In this document: one piece after another, positions 1 through 12,767 of the stretch
Layout of the letters: every line of letters begins with the position of its first letter
How positions within the stretch are numbered: the stretch's first letter is position 1
Source of the DNA: Grifola frondosa
Lineage: Eukaryota > Basidiomycota > Agaricomycetes > Polyporales > Grifolaceae
Assembly: GCA_001683735.1 (NCBI GenBank)
Contig: LUGG01000011.1
Span: 806,001-870,000 of the forward strand
Length of the DNA stretch: 64,000 nt
Direction of reading: 5' to 3'
Program-made: the position numbers and the translations under genes
Notes under the pieces: generated by a model
The model's database searches: none
Told to the model about the DNA's origin: nothing
What the model saw: only the letters and a program-made list of their open reading frames with translations

Positions 1-236
1 AGTGTGCAAGTGGTAGCTCTGTGAGATATGTTACTATTAATGTCAACGGCACACGCATGCAGTGAACAAAGAATTAAGGTTGCGCGAACCTTGGATCAAC
101 ATGATCGGTGTAATGATCGCACGTGACACGTACGCGTCTCTCAGATTTCGTCTCGTCGCTCGACGCTCGACGCCTCGCGCTGCTGCTCCCTGTAGGCCCT
201 GAGTCCATACTAACCCGACTCCTTTCCGTGCACACC

Positions 237-1820
237 ATGTCCTCAAGTACAGCACAAGAAGAAAAAGACAAGGTTTACCTCTGTCAACCTCTGCCTCCTC
301 CCGCTGACCGCCACATTCCGACATAGGGCAATGCCGCCTTCAAGGCAGGCGACTTTCCCACTGCCATCGGGCACTACACCGCCGCCATCCTCGCAGACCC
401 CGCCAACCCCACCTTCCCTCTCAATCGCGCAGCCGCGTACCTCAAACTAGGCAAGTGCGTGCTCCCTGTTCCCATCCCTTTGTATCCTGCGTCGTGCTCA
501 TGCCGTCTCGCACTGCAGGAACGAGGATGCGGAACGAGACTGCGACGCCGTGCTCAAGCTCGACCGCGCGAACGTGAAGGCGCTTTTCCGCAGGGGCCAG
601 GCGCGCGCGGCGCTGCAGAAGCTGAGGGAGGCCGAGGCCGGTGAGTGCCCAGCGCGTGTGCGGAGGCGACCCCGCTGACAGGGACCAGATTTCAGGCATG
701 CGAAGCGATTAGAACCTGCGAACACGGCGGTTAAGCAGGAGCTGAAGAAGGTCGAGGAGGCTCTGCAGCGGCTCTCGAAGAAACCGCAGGCGGTGCGTTC
801 CCGTCCCTGCTTTTCTGCGCAAGCGTCATGTCTCACATTGTATGTATAGAGGACGCCACTTGAAGTCCCGCCTGCGCCACAGGCCGGACCCTCCTCGTCC
901 AAGCCCGCCCCGAAGCGGCGTCGCGTGCCCATCACGATCGTCGAGCCAGAACACATGACGTCCCTCCAGCCTCGCCCTCCTCATCTCAATCCCCAGTGCT
1001 TCTTCTACCATCTGATGACCCCAGTGTCGTCACGTCCCATCTCAAGCCGCCCATCAACTCCGGCCCCATCGACGTCCACCCCGCCTCCCGCCTCGGCGGC
1101 GTCGTCCTCCGCGGTACCGCAGGTGCAGCCCGCATTCGGGGATGCGGGGGCTGTGCGGGAGACCGTACGGCCCGGTGGTGGAATATTCAGGCCCGACGGA
1201 CGACATACGCTTCTCGGCGCCTCGAAGCCTGCTGAGCAGTCATCAAAACCTTCGTCTGCCGAAGCACGAGCGCCGCCTGCGACGCTGTTCGCGTTTACGC
1301 AGCAGTGGGGGCGACTGGCTGATCCGGAGCAGCGGTGGGAGTTATTATGTGTGAGTGCTGCTCCAGTTGATTTTCCATGCTTTCGAGAGCACGGCGCACT
1401 GAGTGGCCGCGGTCTCTATATCCGGTCATGACGACATGCCCTGTGTATTCGTTATTCATTTCATTGTTAACCGCTTGCGCATGCGGAATCTCTAATCTGT
1501 TCTTGCAGCAAATCCCGCCAAGGCGTCTCCCGGTGCTCTTCCAGACGTCCCTCGACGCGTCCCTGCTCGCGTCTTTCCTGCAGGTCTTCCGCGCGGTCCT
1601 CGTCGCGCACCCGCAGGACACGGAGCGGCGCGCGAAGGTGCACACGTACATGTTACACCTCGCGCGCGTGCCGCGTTTCGCGACGGTGCTGCTGCTGTTG
1701 AGTCGGACGGAGCGTGCAGATGTGGAAGCGGTGTGGAGCACGCTGGGGCCCGGAGCGCAGGACGAGGGCGAGATGGAGAAGAAGATGGAGGAGGGCGCGC
1801 GGAGAGCGTGGGGCGTGTGA
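237..1820 (+). CDS. RPAP3/Tah1-like TPR co-chaperone subunit (R2TP complex)
   Basis: Spliced gene of six exons with introns at 273-326, 455-518, 641-688, 793-849 and 1351-1508, all GT-AG. The joined frame is open and gives about 400 aa. Residues about 8-125 form TPR repeats (motifs KGNAAFKAGDF, NRAAAYLKLGK, ALFRRGQARAAL). A proline/serine-rich linker follows with a basic patch PKRRR, and residues about 270-375 (LFAFTQQWGRL onward) match the RPAP3 C-terminal domain. Family knowledge: RPAP3/Spaghetti/Tah1 proteins link Hsp90 to the R2TP complex for assembly of RNA polymerase II, snoRNPs and PIKKs. The start is the first ATG of the small exon that splices in frame into the first TPR helix. The gene is convergent with the ypd1-like gene. 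The linker region 925-1260 is open in more than one frame, so a further intron there cannot be excluded. Confidence 0.8.
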
Positions 1821-2249
1821 TGGGCGGAATATATGTACATACCTCTATCGCCCGACGAAATGCGAAACCATCTTCCAGGTAGCGAGCTTATGCACCTCTC
1901 GCGCGGGAGCGAAATAAGTTAGATGAGTATTTTGTGAAGGAACATGTGGTGGTGATGTGCGCCGGGCGGCGCATGACGTGGTACAGCTAGCAGGAAGACG
2001 CAACGCATAACTTGAATATAACATACACAACTACAAAATGCTTCTTCTTTGGTCCCGCGCTGCTCGGATTCGAATGCGCACGCTCCGTCGACGATGACTA
2101 CGCCCATGCTTCTCGCGGCACCTTTGCTTCGTGTGCGGATCCGCCACACGCGTGTTCCGCCAAGCATCGCCCGCGCGCAGGGACTCGTCACTCTCCTCCT
2201 AGACATGCCCAACCCACACATACCCCGCAACGCGACGTGCACAGGGCGC
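1821..2249. other. Convergent intergenic region
   Basis: This is the space between the convergent 3' ends of the RPAP3-like and ypd1-like genes. Open frames exist on both strands, but none has splice structure or a recognisable domain. It presumably holds the two 3' UTRs and terminators. Confidence 0.5.
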
Positions 2250-3037
2250 TCATTCATCTTGCACTGCAGAGACGTGCTCGGCGTACCAGTCTTTGAGCCA
2301 GCGCTCCGCGACGACGTACTCCTTCTTGACACGGGTGAGAAGCGGCGCGATCTTTGCGAGCGCGGGGGGCGTCGAGGTCGGTGCCAGTATCCTCGTCGCG
2401 GAGGGCGCCGTAGTGCTGGATCTGCTCGCAGGAGGCCTGCACCTTGGCGACGCCGAGGGCGGCGGAAGAGCCTTTGAGGAAGTGGCCGAGGGAGGAAAGC
2501 TTGGTAAGGTCCTCGTTCTTGCTATACAGAGCGTCAGTGTGGAGAGAGTGGGTGGGGAGATGACGTACAGGGCCTCGTCCATGTCTACGAAGGTTGTGTT
2601 TGCCTGGGAGAAATAGGCCTCCGCCATGCCGAAGGAGAAGTCGTGGGTGTCGTCCTCGTCGAGATCGAGGATCTGGTGGAAGGTCTCCATGTCGATGGCG
2701 GACTGGGTGTCGAACTACGGGAGGGATGGGAAAGAGCGATTAGAGGAGAGGGAGACGGGAAAGTGGAAACGTACTTCATCTTCGTCTTCGTCTTCTGCAT
2801 CGGCATCGGCGGCATCAGCGTCGGCGTCGGTGTCGACGTCGGAGGCTGATTCGGGTATGGGGGCGGGGAAGGGGCGGCGGGGCTTAGAGGCGTGGGTGGG
2901 AGGTAGGAGAAAGCGGAGGAAGGGAGGCAGCGCGGAGAACGACGGCGGGAGCGGGTGAAGAGCGCAGATTGGCGGGATGATCGGGGGACTTTGGGGGAAC
3001 GTCTGGTACGGGGCTTGTTAAACGGGACGTAGACATC
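2250..3037 (-). CDS. ypd1: Ypd1-type histidine phosphotransfer (HPt) protein, with apparent 1-nt frameshift
   Basis: Phosphorelay intermediate that in fungi passes phosphate from hybrid histidine kinases to response regulators such as Ssk1 and Skn7. Proposed exons are 3011-3037, 2775-2882, 2569-2714 and 2250-2521; the first small exon is the least certain. After an acidic N-terminus (ADADAEDEDEDE) comes the helical segment ILDLDEDDTHDFSFGMAEAY. Exon 4 then carries the HPt motif GHFLKGSSAALG, whose histidine (about residue 107; codon near 2482-2484) is the expected phosphoacceptor. The usual C-terminal helix (KKEY, AERWLKDWY) is present but in another frame. The switch falls at a run of six G on the plus strand (2364-2369), and removing one base gives a 183-aa protein ending at 2250. 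This is either a sequencing error or a truncated allele. The gene is divergent from the sec14-like gene. Confidence 0.8.
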
Positions 3038-3792
3038 GTGGCGGCCGATGAGGACGCAGCTGGGGACGGATGGAGGGAGTTGGAGACGATGGCTGACGAT
3101 GGTTATGGAGTGGAAGAGAGCGGCATAACCATTTACAGTTCCTTGCTCCGTCGATTACACGATTTGGCGTCGATGGTGGCTGCCCCATTCTTCGCCTTTA
3201 GCGTCCTGCCCTCTCTAGCCCGTCGCTGCCTGTCTCTCCGATTTCCTACCTGCTCCAATGCAGGCCTCAAGCTCAAGTCTCAAGCTCAAAGCTCAAGTTC
3301 ACGCTTCAAGCTTGTCGAAGCCTCCCAGGCTATGTGCCAAGGCGGCGCATAGCTTGCACTTGTTCCGCGGCATTTGAACTCCACTGGTGCCTCATGCCGT
3401 TATCCCTTGCCGCTCGCTTAGGCCATAGTTCTTTTGTTCTATCGCTTACTTCTAGTACATATGCGCTCATCACGAACCCATCGCGCATTGTTCGCGCGTT
3501 CATTTACAAATTCGCTACGTGAATGCGGTGCAAACGATGGCGAAATCGCAATAGAGATTTCGACGTGATAACACACTGTATGCAAGAGATATGACATGGT
3601 ATCATGCGATGCTGTGTACGATGTATATGCGATGTGAAATGAATATGTAGGATGGAATGTATACGGATGTCTTTGATTAAAGTGAGATAAAAGATAAAGT
3701 GCGATGACGACAGCGCGGCGCTCGCGGAATGTGCCCGATCGGTGCGATCGGTGCTCGGTTTTTTCCAGCCATCCTCCGCCGCGGCGCTCACC
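3038..3792. promoter_or_regulatory. Shared upstream region of the divergent ypd1-like and sec14-like genes
   Basis: About 755 bp separate the two start codons. No coding structure was found. The stretch includes a cluster of short CTCAAG repeats near 3266-3314 and a poly-purine/AT stretch near 3670-3700. Promoter function is inferred only from position; no individual element was identified with confidence. Confidence 0.4.
3266..3314. repeat. Short CTCAAG/CTTCAAG tandem-like repeat
   Basis: CTCAAG or close variants occur about six times within roughly 49 bp, between the divergent ypd1-like and sec14-like genes. It could be a local slippage repeat or a clustered binding motif; nothing in the sequence decides between these. 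Confidence 0.5.
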
Positions 3793-5007
3793 ATGTCCGA
3801 CTCGCCAGACATCGTCGACCCCGACGTACTCACAGGCCACCTCGGTCATCTCTCTCCCCAGCAACAGTCCGCCTTCGCCGCTTTCAAGGATATCCTCGCC
3901 AATGCCCATCTCTACACTCCCCAAACGACGCAGACAAGTCTCCTCCCTCCCACGACGAGCCCACCCTACTGTACGCTCTACTCGCTGCACATCACTCTCG
4001 CTCTGATCCCTTCTCTCTAGACGTTTTCTTCGCGCACGTCGCTTCGACCACAGTAAAGCCTACAAGCAGTTCGCCGATGCATACGCATGGCGCGCACGCC
4101 ATAACGTCGACGCTCTCTACGCCTCTTTTCCTCCAGCCGAGTTCGAGTCCGCACGCCGCTTCTACCCCCGCTGGACCGGGCGCCGCGACAAGGTATCGTT
4201 GGTTTTCCACCGCTGCAGAATCGACTAATATGTACGTCCCGTACCCCGTCCCCGTAGAACGGACTGCCAGTGTACGTATATCGCCTTGCCTCATTAGCAG
4301 GTCCTCTCCAGAAGGAGCTCAACACCGTACCCCCCGAACGTCGCTACCAGCGTATGTAAGTCTCCCCAGTCCACCGCACATCCGTCCCGACGATCGCTCA
4401 TTCCTGCCCAGCGTCGCGCTGTACGAAACCATGACCTGCTTCGTCCTCCGCCTCTGCACCCACCTCCCCCACCGCACAGCCCCCACCCCATCTCTTCCGT
4501 CACCACCATCATAGACCTCGACAGCGTCTCTCTCACCTCACTCTGGTCCCTCCGCGCACACCTCCAGGAGGCCTCCACCCTGGCCACCGCCAACTACCCG
4601 GAGACGCTCTCCACCATCGCCGTCGTCAACTCCCCAGCCTTCTTCCCTACTGTCTGGGGCTGGGTCAAGGTGCGCCCGCCCCTCGCCCTCCCAGGGCCAT
4701 GTCCTTGTCCTGATCTTGTGTCCAGCCGTGGTTCGACGAAGGCACTCGCCGCAAAGTCCACGTCCTCGGCAAGGACCCCGGCCCCGTCCTCCGCACCCTC
4801 ATCGACCCCAAGGACCTACCCAAGCCCTACGGTGGCGACCTCAATTGGACATTCGAGGACGAGCCCGCCCTCGACGACGCCGCGCGCGAGCTCCTCGGCG
4901 AGATGCCCAAGGGTCCCGTCGTCTTCGAGGACGGCCGCGTCCGCCACCCCATCGTGCCCCACCCGATGCATCACGACTCCGCTGCCGGCTCCAGCCATGA
5001 GTACTAG
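3793..5007 (+). CDS. Sec14-like CRAL-TRIO phospholipid-transfer protein, two apparent frameshifts
   Basis: Lipid-binding protein of the Sec14 family, which exchanges phosphatidylinositol and other lipids at Golgi and endosomal membranes. Exons are 3793-3970, 4021-4192, 4258-4355, 4412-4669 and 4726-5007, with GT-AG introns of 50-65 bp. The N-terminal CRAL-TRIO segment contains TLLRFLRARRFDHSKAYKQF spanning the first intron. The lipid-binding domain follows (NGLPVYVYRL, TTIIDLDSVSLTSLW, NYPETLSTIAVVNSPAFF, VLGKDP, YGGDLNW). The domain runs across two frame changes, at the CCCC run near 3918-3921 and at the C-runs near 4483-4494. Each is repaired by one extra base. With both, the exon sum becomes 990 nt (329 aa), ending at TAG 5005-5007. 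The start ATG follows GCGGCGCTCACC. Confidence 0.8.
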
Positions 5008-5306
5008 TTTCTCTCCTCCCGCTTCTTGGCCCGCTCCTGATCTTACTGTTTCTTTCATGGTTCGTTTATTTACGGCGCCAGCGTGCGGGGCACGTTCACT
5101 GAGATTATCGAGATATTTACTCTACGTAGCACAACACGGTAATAATAACGCTACACGACATCGGAGAGACTGAGCACGACACAAGCACAACAGCGATGAT
5201 AACAATAAAAGGCCAAGAAAGCCGCAATGTCCGGGTATTTGGTGCAGTTCAATGAATGCAGGGGCCACAAGTTCGCTTTGAACCTCTCTATGGCTGTGAA
5301 CACCTA
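5008..5306. other. Convergent intergenic spacer
   Basis: This 299 bp lies between the stop codons of the sec14-like and scc2 genes. It is AT-richer than the flanking exons and shows no coding structure; it presumably carries both 3' UTRs. Confidence 0.5.
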
Positions 5307-8300
5307 TCACGCGAGCTCGTCTTCAGGTTCCGCCGTCAGTCCGTCCTCACTCCAGATCTCAAGGAACTGGGAGATTTCTTAGCTCGGCATCCCGCGGAAA
5401 ATGTGTAACACTCACCCTCGTCCGCTGCACAGCAGCGTCCTCGTTCGTCAGCATCGGTGCAGTCGCAAATGGCAGACGCTCCCATGACAGCGGCCGCTCG
5501 TGCCGCCGTGTCGCAGCCTTGTCTCCCACTGCACTCTTCTTGCCCATCACCCACTTGGAACATTTCCTGCAACATTACATATTGCAAATCAGCGACATAG
5601 GCGCAAGGTTAGCCTTAATGACCCACTCTTCTGACAGCCCATAGATCGCCTTCAGGTGCGCCTTTAACAGCATGATCATGGCGACGATGACCGAACTGCG
5701 CATCTTGGGAAGATCCTCCATCGGTACCATAGCATGGACTGCAGATAACAAATTAACGAAGGAATCAATCAGACAAGGTATCGAACTACCTTGGGGTACG
5801 GAGGCCATGGGCAAAGTCAACGTAGACATGCCTTCGACATCCTGAAATGTATCGCTGAGCATGCCATAATCATTCGTGACCGACCAGGCCACTCACCATG
5901 ATGACTTCATGCGGAATTTGATCCTGAGGGGGGCATGCAGCTGAGTGAGGAGGTGAGATGGAGATAGCATCTCAACCAGCTGCATTCCTGCTGTTGACAA
6001 GACTGCAGTCAGATACTTCAACACTGTCAGCACCTCTTCCTGTGTCTTGTACTCGAACGCCGCAAAGTTCTCCGCCATGTATCTCGTGAAGTCCACGTCA
6101 TCCTGATGGACACTGTCAGATTTCGTAGATACATGAGAGTGAAGACCTACTTGGGATGTTTTCGATGACAATTCGACGTCAAACACCTTCACCAATGCAC
6201 GGAGGAAATCCTGCCTTGACGCCCGCTTCTCTCGCACAAGTGAATACCATCGCTGCAACAAAGCTGTGGGCCCGGGGCCCATGCGATAGCCTTGCACTTG
6301 TCCTGTCGTCAATTGCTTCTGATAGTCGAATGAAGCTCTGGCGCTGACAATGTAGCGGGCATTCAGAAGCGATGTGTGTTTGCTGTGCAGAATGGTATGC
6401 AATGCACTCGCGCGTGTACTTAGCAAATGATTTGAACTGGTCTCCAAAGCAACAATCACGGGGAAGGACTATGATGGCACCGTCAACAACTCGGACAGTT
6501 GGCGGGGTAATATTGTCTTACCTGAAGAGGGTGAGCAAGTCCCTGCTTGATCGTGAAGCTGAGGATATCGACGGAGGCGGACTGGATCTGCGGGTTTCGC
6601 GAAAGCGCCGCTTTTAAGATGGGGTCCAGATAACGCTGTACGACGGCGGAGCTAACTCTGTGATCGAAGAGTCAGCATATCACATACATGACAACTGCCA
6701 AACTGACCCAGAGTCCGCAAAGCCATCCGTGTTTCCCACCAGCTCTTCCATGTTGACCTTCCCCGAAGTAGCTTTAGACTTAGCATTGGCTGAAAATCAA
6801 ACGTTTAAAGAGTGAAGAGTGCGAAGGGGAATTACGTACCCTTCTCATTCGCAGAGTGTTTTGTTGCTTCCGAGATAAGGAAATCCTGAAGAATCTTCAG
6901 CAAACGGCCGCGAACTTCTTCTTCAGGGGAGGAGAATATGGTATCCATGATGTTTGCTGAAGTGTCAGCTGTCATCAGCGCGGGCTGCGCGCGGAAGAGG
7001 AACCCTGTGGAAAAATGTCTCAGAAGTAGTTGGGTAAATTATGTCGATAAGCACACACCGAGACACTGCAAAATGCGTCCTCTAAAACCAGCATCGGCAT
7101 ACTTCTCGTACAGCCTGAGGAGACTACGATAAACATGCTCAATGACGGGACCCTGTGAAACAGCATTAAAGTAATCATTTCCTTAGAGTGGTGGAACACG
7201 ATACCTTCGTGATGCTATCGATGTCCACACGGAGATCTGCATGCCCTTCGTGAATCATAGCTATATCGAGGCCAAATGACAAACGTACCATCATGTTCTA
7301 CCCTCAATGTGTCAAAATTACAATGTTCGCAGAGAAGAGATATTATAAAGAGCAGAATGGTAAGGGCCCTTTGCTCAGGAGCAGTTATTGATTGTGACTG
7401 AGGTTTAGTGAGTGCTTGGATAAGGCGGACTGTGATATAATTAGAGATGAATCGACACGACGACGACGAAGGTCGTTACCATTACAAGACCTCAGTAGGG
7501 CTACCACACGCCCAAAATCATGAGTAATGTGTCGAACCACCGCACACATGCATGCGACAGTTTCTTGGAGACCCTTCAATCAAATTGTTAACGGGTCATT
7601 CTGGCAAGGGAGCAGCACATGCATACCAAGATGCCGGCGGTGGAGGATGGTCTTATGATCATGGGTTGCAAGGCTAGCTGCAGCTCCTGGCCAAACTTGG
7701 CAGCAGTCCTAGGCATATATGGAATAGAGGTTCTAAATATCCGCAACAAATAATCAGAAGTAATTTGCTCCTCGGGCTATAATCAGATAATCGTCAACAA
7801 AATCTGCTAATCACCAGTATTGGCTCCTTACTGTGGTGGCATTCTTCAAGTATGGTAACAGCGTTGACGCATTGGTACCCGAAAGTACAGCCGGATAAGC
7901 CAAGGTGAACAGGTGTATCGTCCGCACACAGTTGACAACAGTCTACAGCGCTGTTAGACAACGGGAGGTTGGTAACAGAATGAGCCACGCACAAAACCTG
8001 GCAAATCCGATGCATCCACGAGACCGTCAATCAATATCTCGCAAATCTCGGCATACCGTTCGCGCAACAACGATGTTTCGGTGTCAGATCTATCAACCGT
8101 CAGCTGATGTAGCAAATCCTCCAGAGGAGATTGTCGGTCTCTGAAATGACTGGAGACTCCCATGATGACCGCCACCTTGGCAAGCAGCTGGGTCTTATCA
8201 TGAGCATTTTGTGAGGCAACCTTCCCTTTCTGGGTCAATGAAGGCGATAGGGTTTCTTGAAACCAGAGCTCTTCGATGGTCTTGATGGCCAAGTCCTTCA

Positions 8301-11300
8301 CTGTATCATCCTCATCGAGCATTCGAAGGACAATGCGAGTACATATGTCAACGCGCCGTGATCTGTCGTCAGTCACGTTGTAGACAGCCTTGAGGAGTTT
8401 GATGACTCGTTTGCGGACGCCAAGGCCGGTATCCTGTCATAAATTAGTGGGAAAAGCGAAAACTAAATCCTGTCCGAAAGCTTACTGCAATACGATCGGC
8501 AATCTTCTGGTAATAATTCGAAGCAAATTTGGGAGAATCAATCATGTACTTTCCGATCAGCTCCACTGCAGCATCCCGGACTGCGGAGAAACTATCCAAC
8601 AGATGGCTCTCGATCGCTTCATGAACGTTTGACTGCACAATCCATGAGAAATGGTAAGTGTCATGATACTTCGAGAGTAATCTCACCGCTGAAAGGATGC
8701 TAGGGTCACTCGTCACGATCTGACCCAAAGCTTTCAATGCCTTCGTACGCATGAAGACGGGGGGGCATCAAGAGCTTGAAGAACCACATTGAGGATCGGG
8801 TGAAAAGAATTCTTGAAGCTCTGTATCGTGCCAATCTCCTCCGAAAGTCGATCAATGCGGGCTACTTCTTCATGCGAGCTTCTGGACACTTGGATGAGGC
8901 CCTCATCTAAGCAAAGTTGTATCTTCAAGACGTACCCCATATCGAAGACATCTGATGCTGCGTCCTCCCACAGGTTTCGCAAGGCATCTTTGACTTTCAA
9001 GCCGAAGAGAAGAAGTTTGGAACGATCCACTCTGGAATCAAAATCGCCATCCCCGGAGTTCACAATCATCCTGTCGCACTGCTGCAGTACAAGGGCAAGC
9101 TCATGTCCCCAAGTGACGGCCGTAAGCTCTCTGGCACTCTGTTAAGGCGGGTCATCGATAAGCTCATGCTATCTGTGAATAGACGTTACATCGTAAGCCT
9201 GGTCCTCTGTTGACCGCTTGCAGAGATGAGATTGAAGATCTTGATGGGCAGAAACCAGCTTCAAAAAGTATTTGGTATTCATTGTCGATAGAACCTAACA
9301 ATCTTTTTGTCAGATCGGTGGTAAAGATTAGTGGAAGATTTCGCCTAACCTCATCTAGTGGTACGAGACTCGAGGACTCGGAACCCAATCCACCCTGTTG
9401 GAACTTCAACAAGCTCGATCTCAGGTGCGCTGCAATGACCCCGAGGTGATCAAGCGCAACAGTCTTAGCAGCGTTATTATCGTTTTGACTTGTCGTTTTG
9501 ACGTCATCTAACGATGAGACCTAGACAGAGCAGATTAGAGTGTAGTCACGGAAATAATGTATTTAACTACCATGAACTTGCAAATGATACTCAACACCAG
9601 ACTGGCAGCTGGCCATTCCGGCCAAAACAACACCACAAGCAAGTCGGATATTAGATTGTCAAATATTGCACGATACTCCGCTTCATTGGTGTTCTTCGTA
9701 ACCTTGCTCTTCCCGGATCTAAAGCGGTTGTTAGATAAATTAGATGTATCAATATATTGACCTTCCTTTGGGTCAGAAAGATGATGATCGTCTTGGCAGC
9801 CTTAGTTGCGGAATCTAGTCCAGATACGTATAACCTTATCTCCTACAAGAAGCCTTCGCATGCTTTACGTGCGTCTGAATTACAACCTACGTACCTCTAT
9901 GTCTTTGTCATCGAGAAAAGGTTCCTTGATCTTCTCATCGAAGTTATCCTGCTTGCGTAAAGCGAAAATCTGTTGGCGAGCTTTATGCAGTGTTCGCGCC
10001 CCAATGCGAACATCATGCGCAGACGTTTGTACCAGTTGCAGAAGTAGCGCAGATACAGTACGAATTGACTGTCCATCTCGGAGGCTACGAAGATGTATTA
10101 GTCCGTACTCGTCGACAGGTGTCGAGCCACATACCGAAATTGACCGGCCCTTTGTTTACTGTCAGATAACTTGATCAGGGATGCTAAAATCTCCTCAATA
10201 ATCCATGGCCGCTGATCCTCATGATTGGCAAAAATCTATGAAATGGTCAAGAGCTACAACAAGTCTGATAAACAGAGAGACGCACACCGCGTATTAGAGA
10301 TAACGCGTCCAACCTCAGGCCTCTCATTGCGCTATTGCCTAGTGTGGACAATACGGCGTTTTCCTTCTTGCCCTTCCCATCACCGTCAGCGTCAACCACG
10401 AAGAATGGTCCAATCGCGATATAAACAGCCTGGATTATAATGCCTTCCGACATCGCCATGGCATCCGCGCAGATAAGATCGTTAATACGAGGTACGACAG
10501 AAGAAATAGCCTGAAAGATCTCTGCTAGTTGTCTTCGGTGACTGCTGTCTCGTGATGAAGGCTGGACGATGCGTCGCAAGAGAATAGGTACATGTCCAAA
10601 CACGTCGCACGAGGCTTCGACGAAAGGATAGACTATCCTTGTGAGCTGGTTCTTGATGGTGGTCAGACATGCTGTGATAAGCTCTTCAGAATATAACTGT
10701 TAAATGATAAGTGGGTCCGCCAAACTATTTGAACAACTTTCGCTTACCTGCTTTGTCAATCTGTCGCTTCCGAGCAAGGTAATACAGCAATCCGCTGCGA
10801 GAACACTGTCCCTTGCTATATCCAGCAATTTAGTGAGATTCTCCAGATCCGCATCGGTGACCTGTTGTGTTGGCGACTCATTAGTGTCCGGTTCAATCTC
10901 CTCTTCTCCGGAACGGGCATCGGTGGACGGTCCAGGTGTGTCTGATTTCGAGCGTCCGTCCTGTCGTTGAATATGTTTCTTGGAATGCTTCTTCGACTTG
11001 ACAACTTTCTGAAAACTTGTTACCATACCATCGCCAGCGGCTGAGGAAGATCCGAATGGTGCTAGATCGTCACCAACCCTGACACTCCGCTCCATAATTT
11101 GAGAATTCGAGATAGAATGTTGGTATCAACCTCTGCTATCCTCCCCTTGGGTCTAGGGGTCCCAGCGATTCCATTGTTCACTTCTCTGGAGGACAACCGC
11201 ACTCGCTTACTTGGCCGTGCGACCTTCGTGATGCAATTCATGAGTTTTCGAATGACGCTGGGTTGTAACAGGGGGCGAGAACCATCAGTAGTCAGCGGTG

Positions 11301-12767
11301 AGAAGAACTCTGCAGGGAGGTCGTGGACATCGATGTCAGGAGATAAGGAGTCTTCAGCCTCAAAGATATCCTCCAGCAATGTCATGAATTTCTCAAGAGG
11401 AGCTGGAGTCAACCACATTTAAACACCGTTTCATGATATCGTTTAGAAGGAAAGAAATACCTCTGCCGTCCCTCTCTCCTGTCGTCCGGCGACTAGACGA
11501 CTTGACACTGTTGCCGAAATCGAGAGGCATTCGAGGATAGTTATCATCATCTTCTGACCCAAATCCACCAAGGTCATCGTCCTCTTGAACCTTTCTTTTG
11601 CCTGTGTTATTTCCTGACAGAGTTCTGAGACCTGAACGATCACGTCTCGATGACGTTGGAGTCATGTAGGATTTCGGTAAAGGAGGGACATCGACATATG
11701 CCTGAAGCTTCTTGGTGGACGTGGGGGTGGTCTTGAAACTCGATGGTGAGGAAGGCTTAGTTTCTGTACCACTACGATGGGGCGTCAGCAAGTTCCTACT
11801 AGGCTCCGCGACCTGGACCCTCTTCACTGAGGGGGACTCCAAGTAGCAATCACCCCTACGTTTACGCGAAGTAGGCTGGTTGGCTTGGGGGCCGGAATGC
11901 ACGAGCGCTAGTGGATCAGGACTGTCGTCTTCTTTGGAGAGAACGTTGGGGCGAGGAGGGGTTAGTTGGGTGTTATCGCTTGCATGTCTCGATACATCTA
12001 ATTCTGTGGCCGTCTGTGTAAGGAAGGTGTTGAAGAAAATAGCAGAATCTTCTGGCTGGTATATCGTTCTGGCTGGCTTGGGTACAGGCTCGCCCAGGGC
12101 ATATGCTAGCGAAGATGAAGACATAGCAATTCCAGGAGGTGGAGGGGTGGGGTACGATGCGGCAGGGGCAGAGTGTTGGAACATGGATTGTGCAAAAGGA
12201 TTGCTCTGGTAGGTCGACGAGTGTTGATACAACTGTGACCATTGATTAGGAGATTGATAGTATGGATATGAGCTAGGTGAACGATAGTGAGGTAATATGC
12301 AGAGGTCATCATCGAAGTACACTGACGATCCCTGGTCTCCCAAGTACCTCACAGCCTCGTTCCTTGACCTTTCCCAATACCCGCCATCATGCATAGGTAT
12401 AGAGGACGAAGAGATGTGGTTCAATTCGTTTGCGAATTCGGAGTATTGAGGGAAATAGGTCGGAGAGTGCGGGGCAGCTTGCGCACCGTAGATATAGGGC
12501 TGCACGTAGGATGGCGGCGCCGCGATGGATAGGTGTCCGAGATGCCTTGTTACTACATTTCAAGTGAGTATATGCACCAGCATAATAGCATTGAATAAAC
12601 TGACCGTGCGTAGAAGGCGTTGCAGATGCAAACGGATATGAAGCAAATAACCTGTGTGCATCCTGCACCGAATCAGCGGCGACTCTCGTAAGAGACGCAT
12701 TGGGCGAGGGGTGGTAAGTTTGGCGGTGCGGAGATTCTTGAGGATGATACAGGTTACTCCTGCTCAT
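5307..12767 (-). CDS. scc2: Cohesin loading factor Scc2/Mis4 (NIPBL/Nipped-B family)
   Basis: Large HEAT-repeat protein that with Scc4/Mau2 loads cohesin onto chromatin and stimulates its ATPase. The start ATG is at 12767. Exon 1 (12605-12767) is followed by a 52-bp intron (12553-12604), then a long exon encoding a disordered Tyr/Pro/Ser-rich N-terminus, where the Scc4-binding region is expected. Many more ~50-bp introns follow. Segments typical of the family are [15 protein letters not shown] and [19 protein letters not shown] (cohesin-associated HEAT region, about 8300-8620), [18 protein letters not shown] (Nipped-B C-terminal region, about 6400-6460), and the conserved tail [26 protein letters not shown] and [13 protein letters not shown] ending at TGA 5307-5309. 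No frame break was noticed. The gene is co-directional with the helicase gene and convergent with the sec14-like gene. Not every exon boundary was resolved. Confidence 0.88.

Noticed and set aside
1919..2480. Plus/minus ORFs between and over the 3' end of the ypd1-like gene
   Set aside because: They are antisense or off-frame shadows of the HPt exon and the intergenic region, without conserved motifs.
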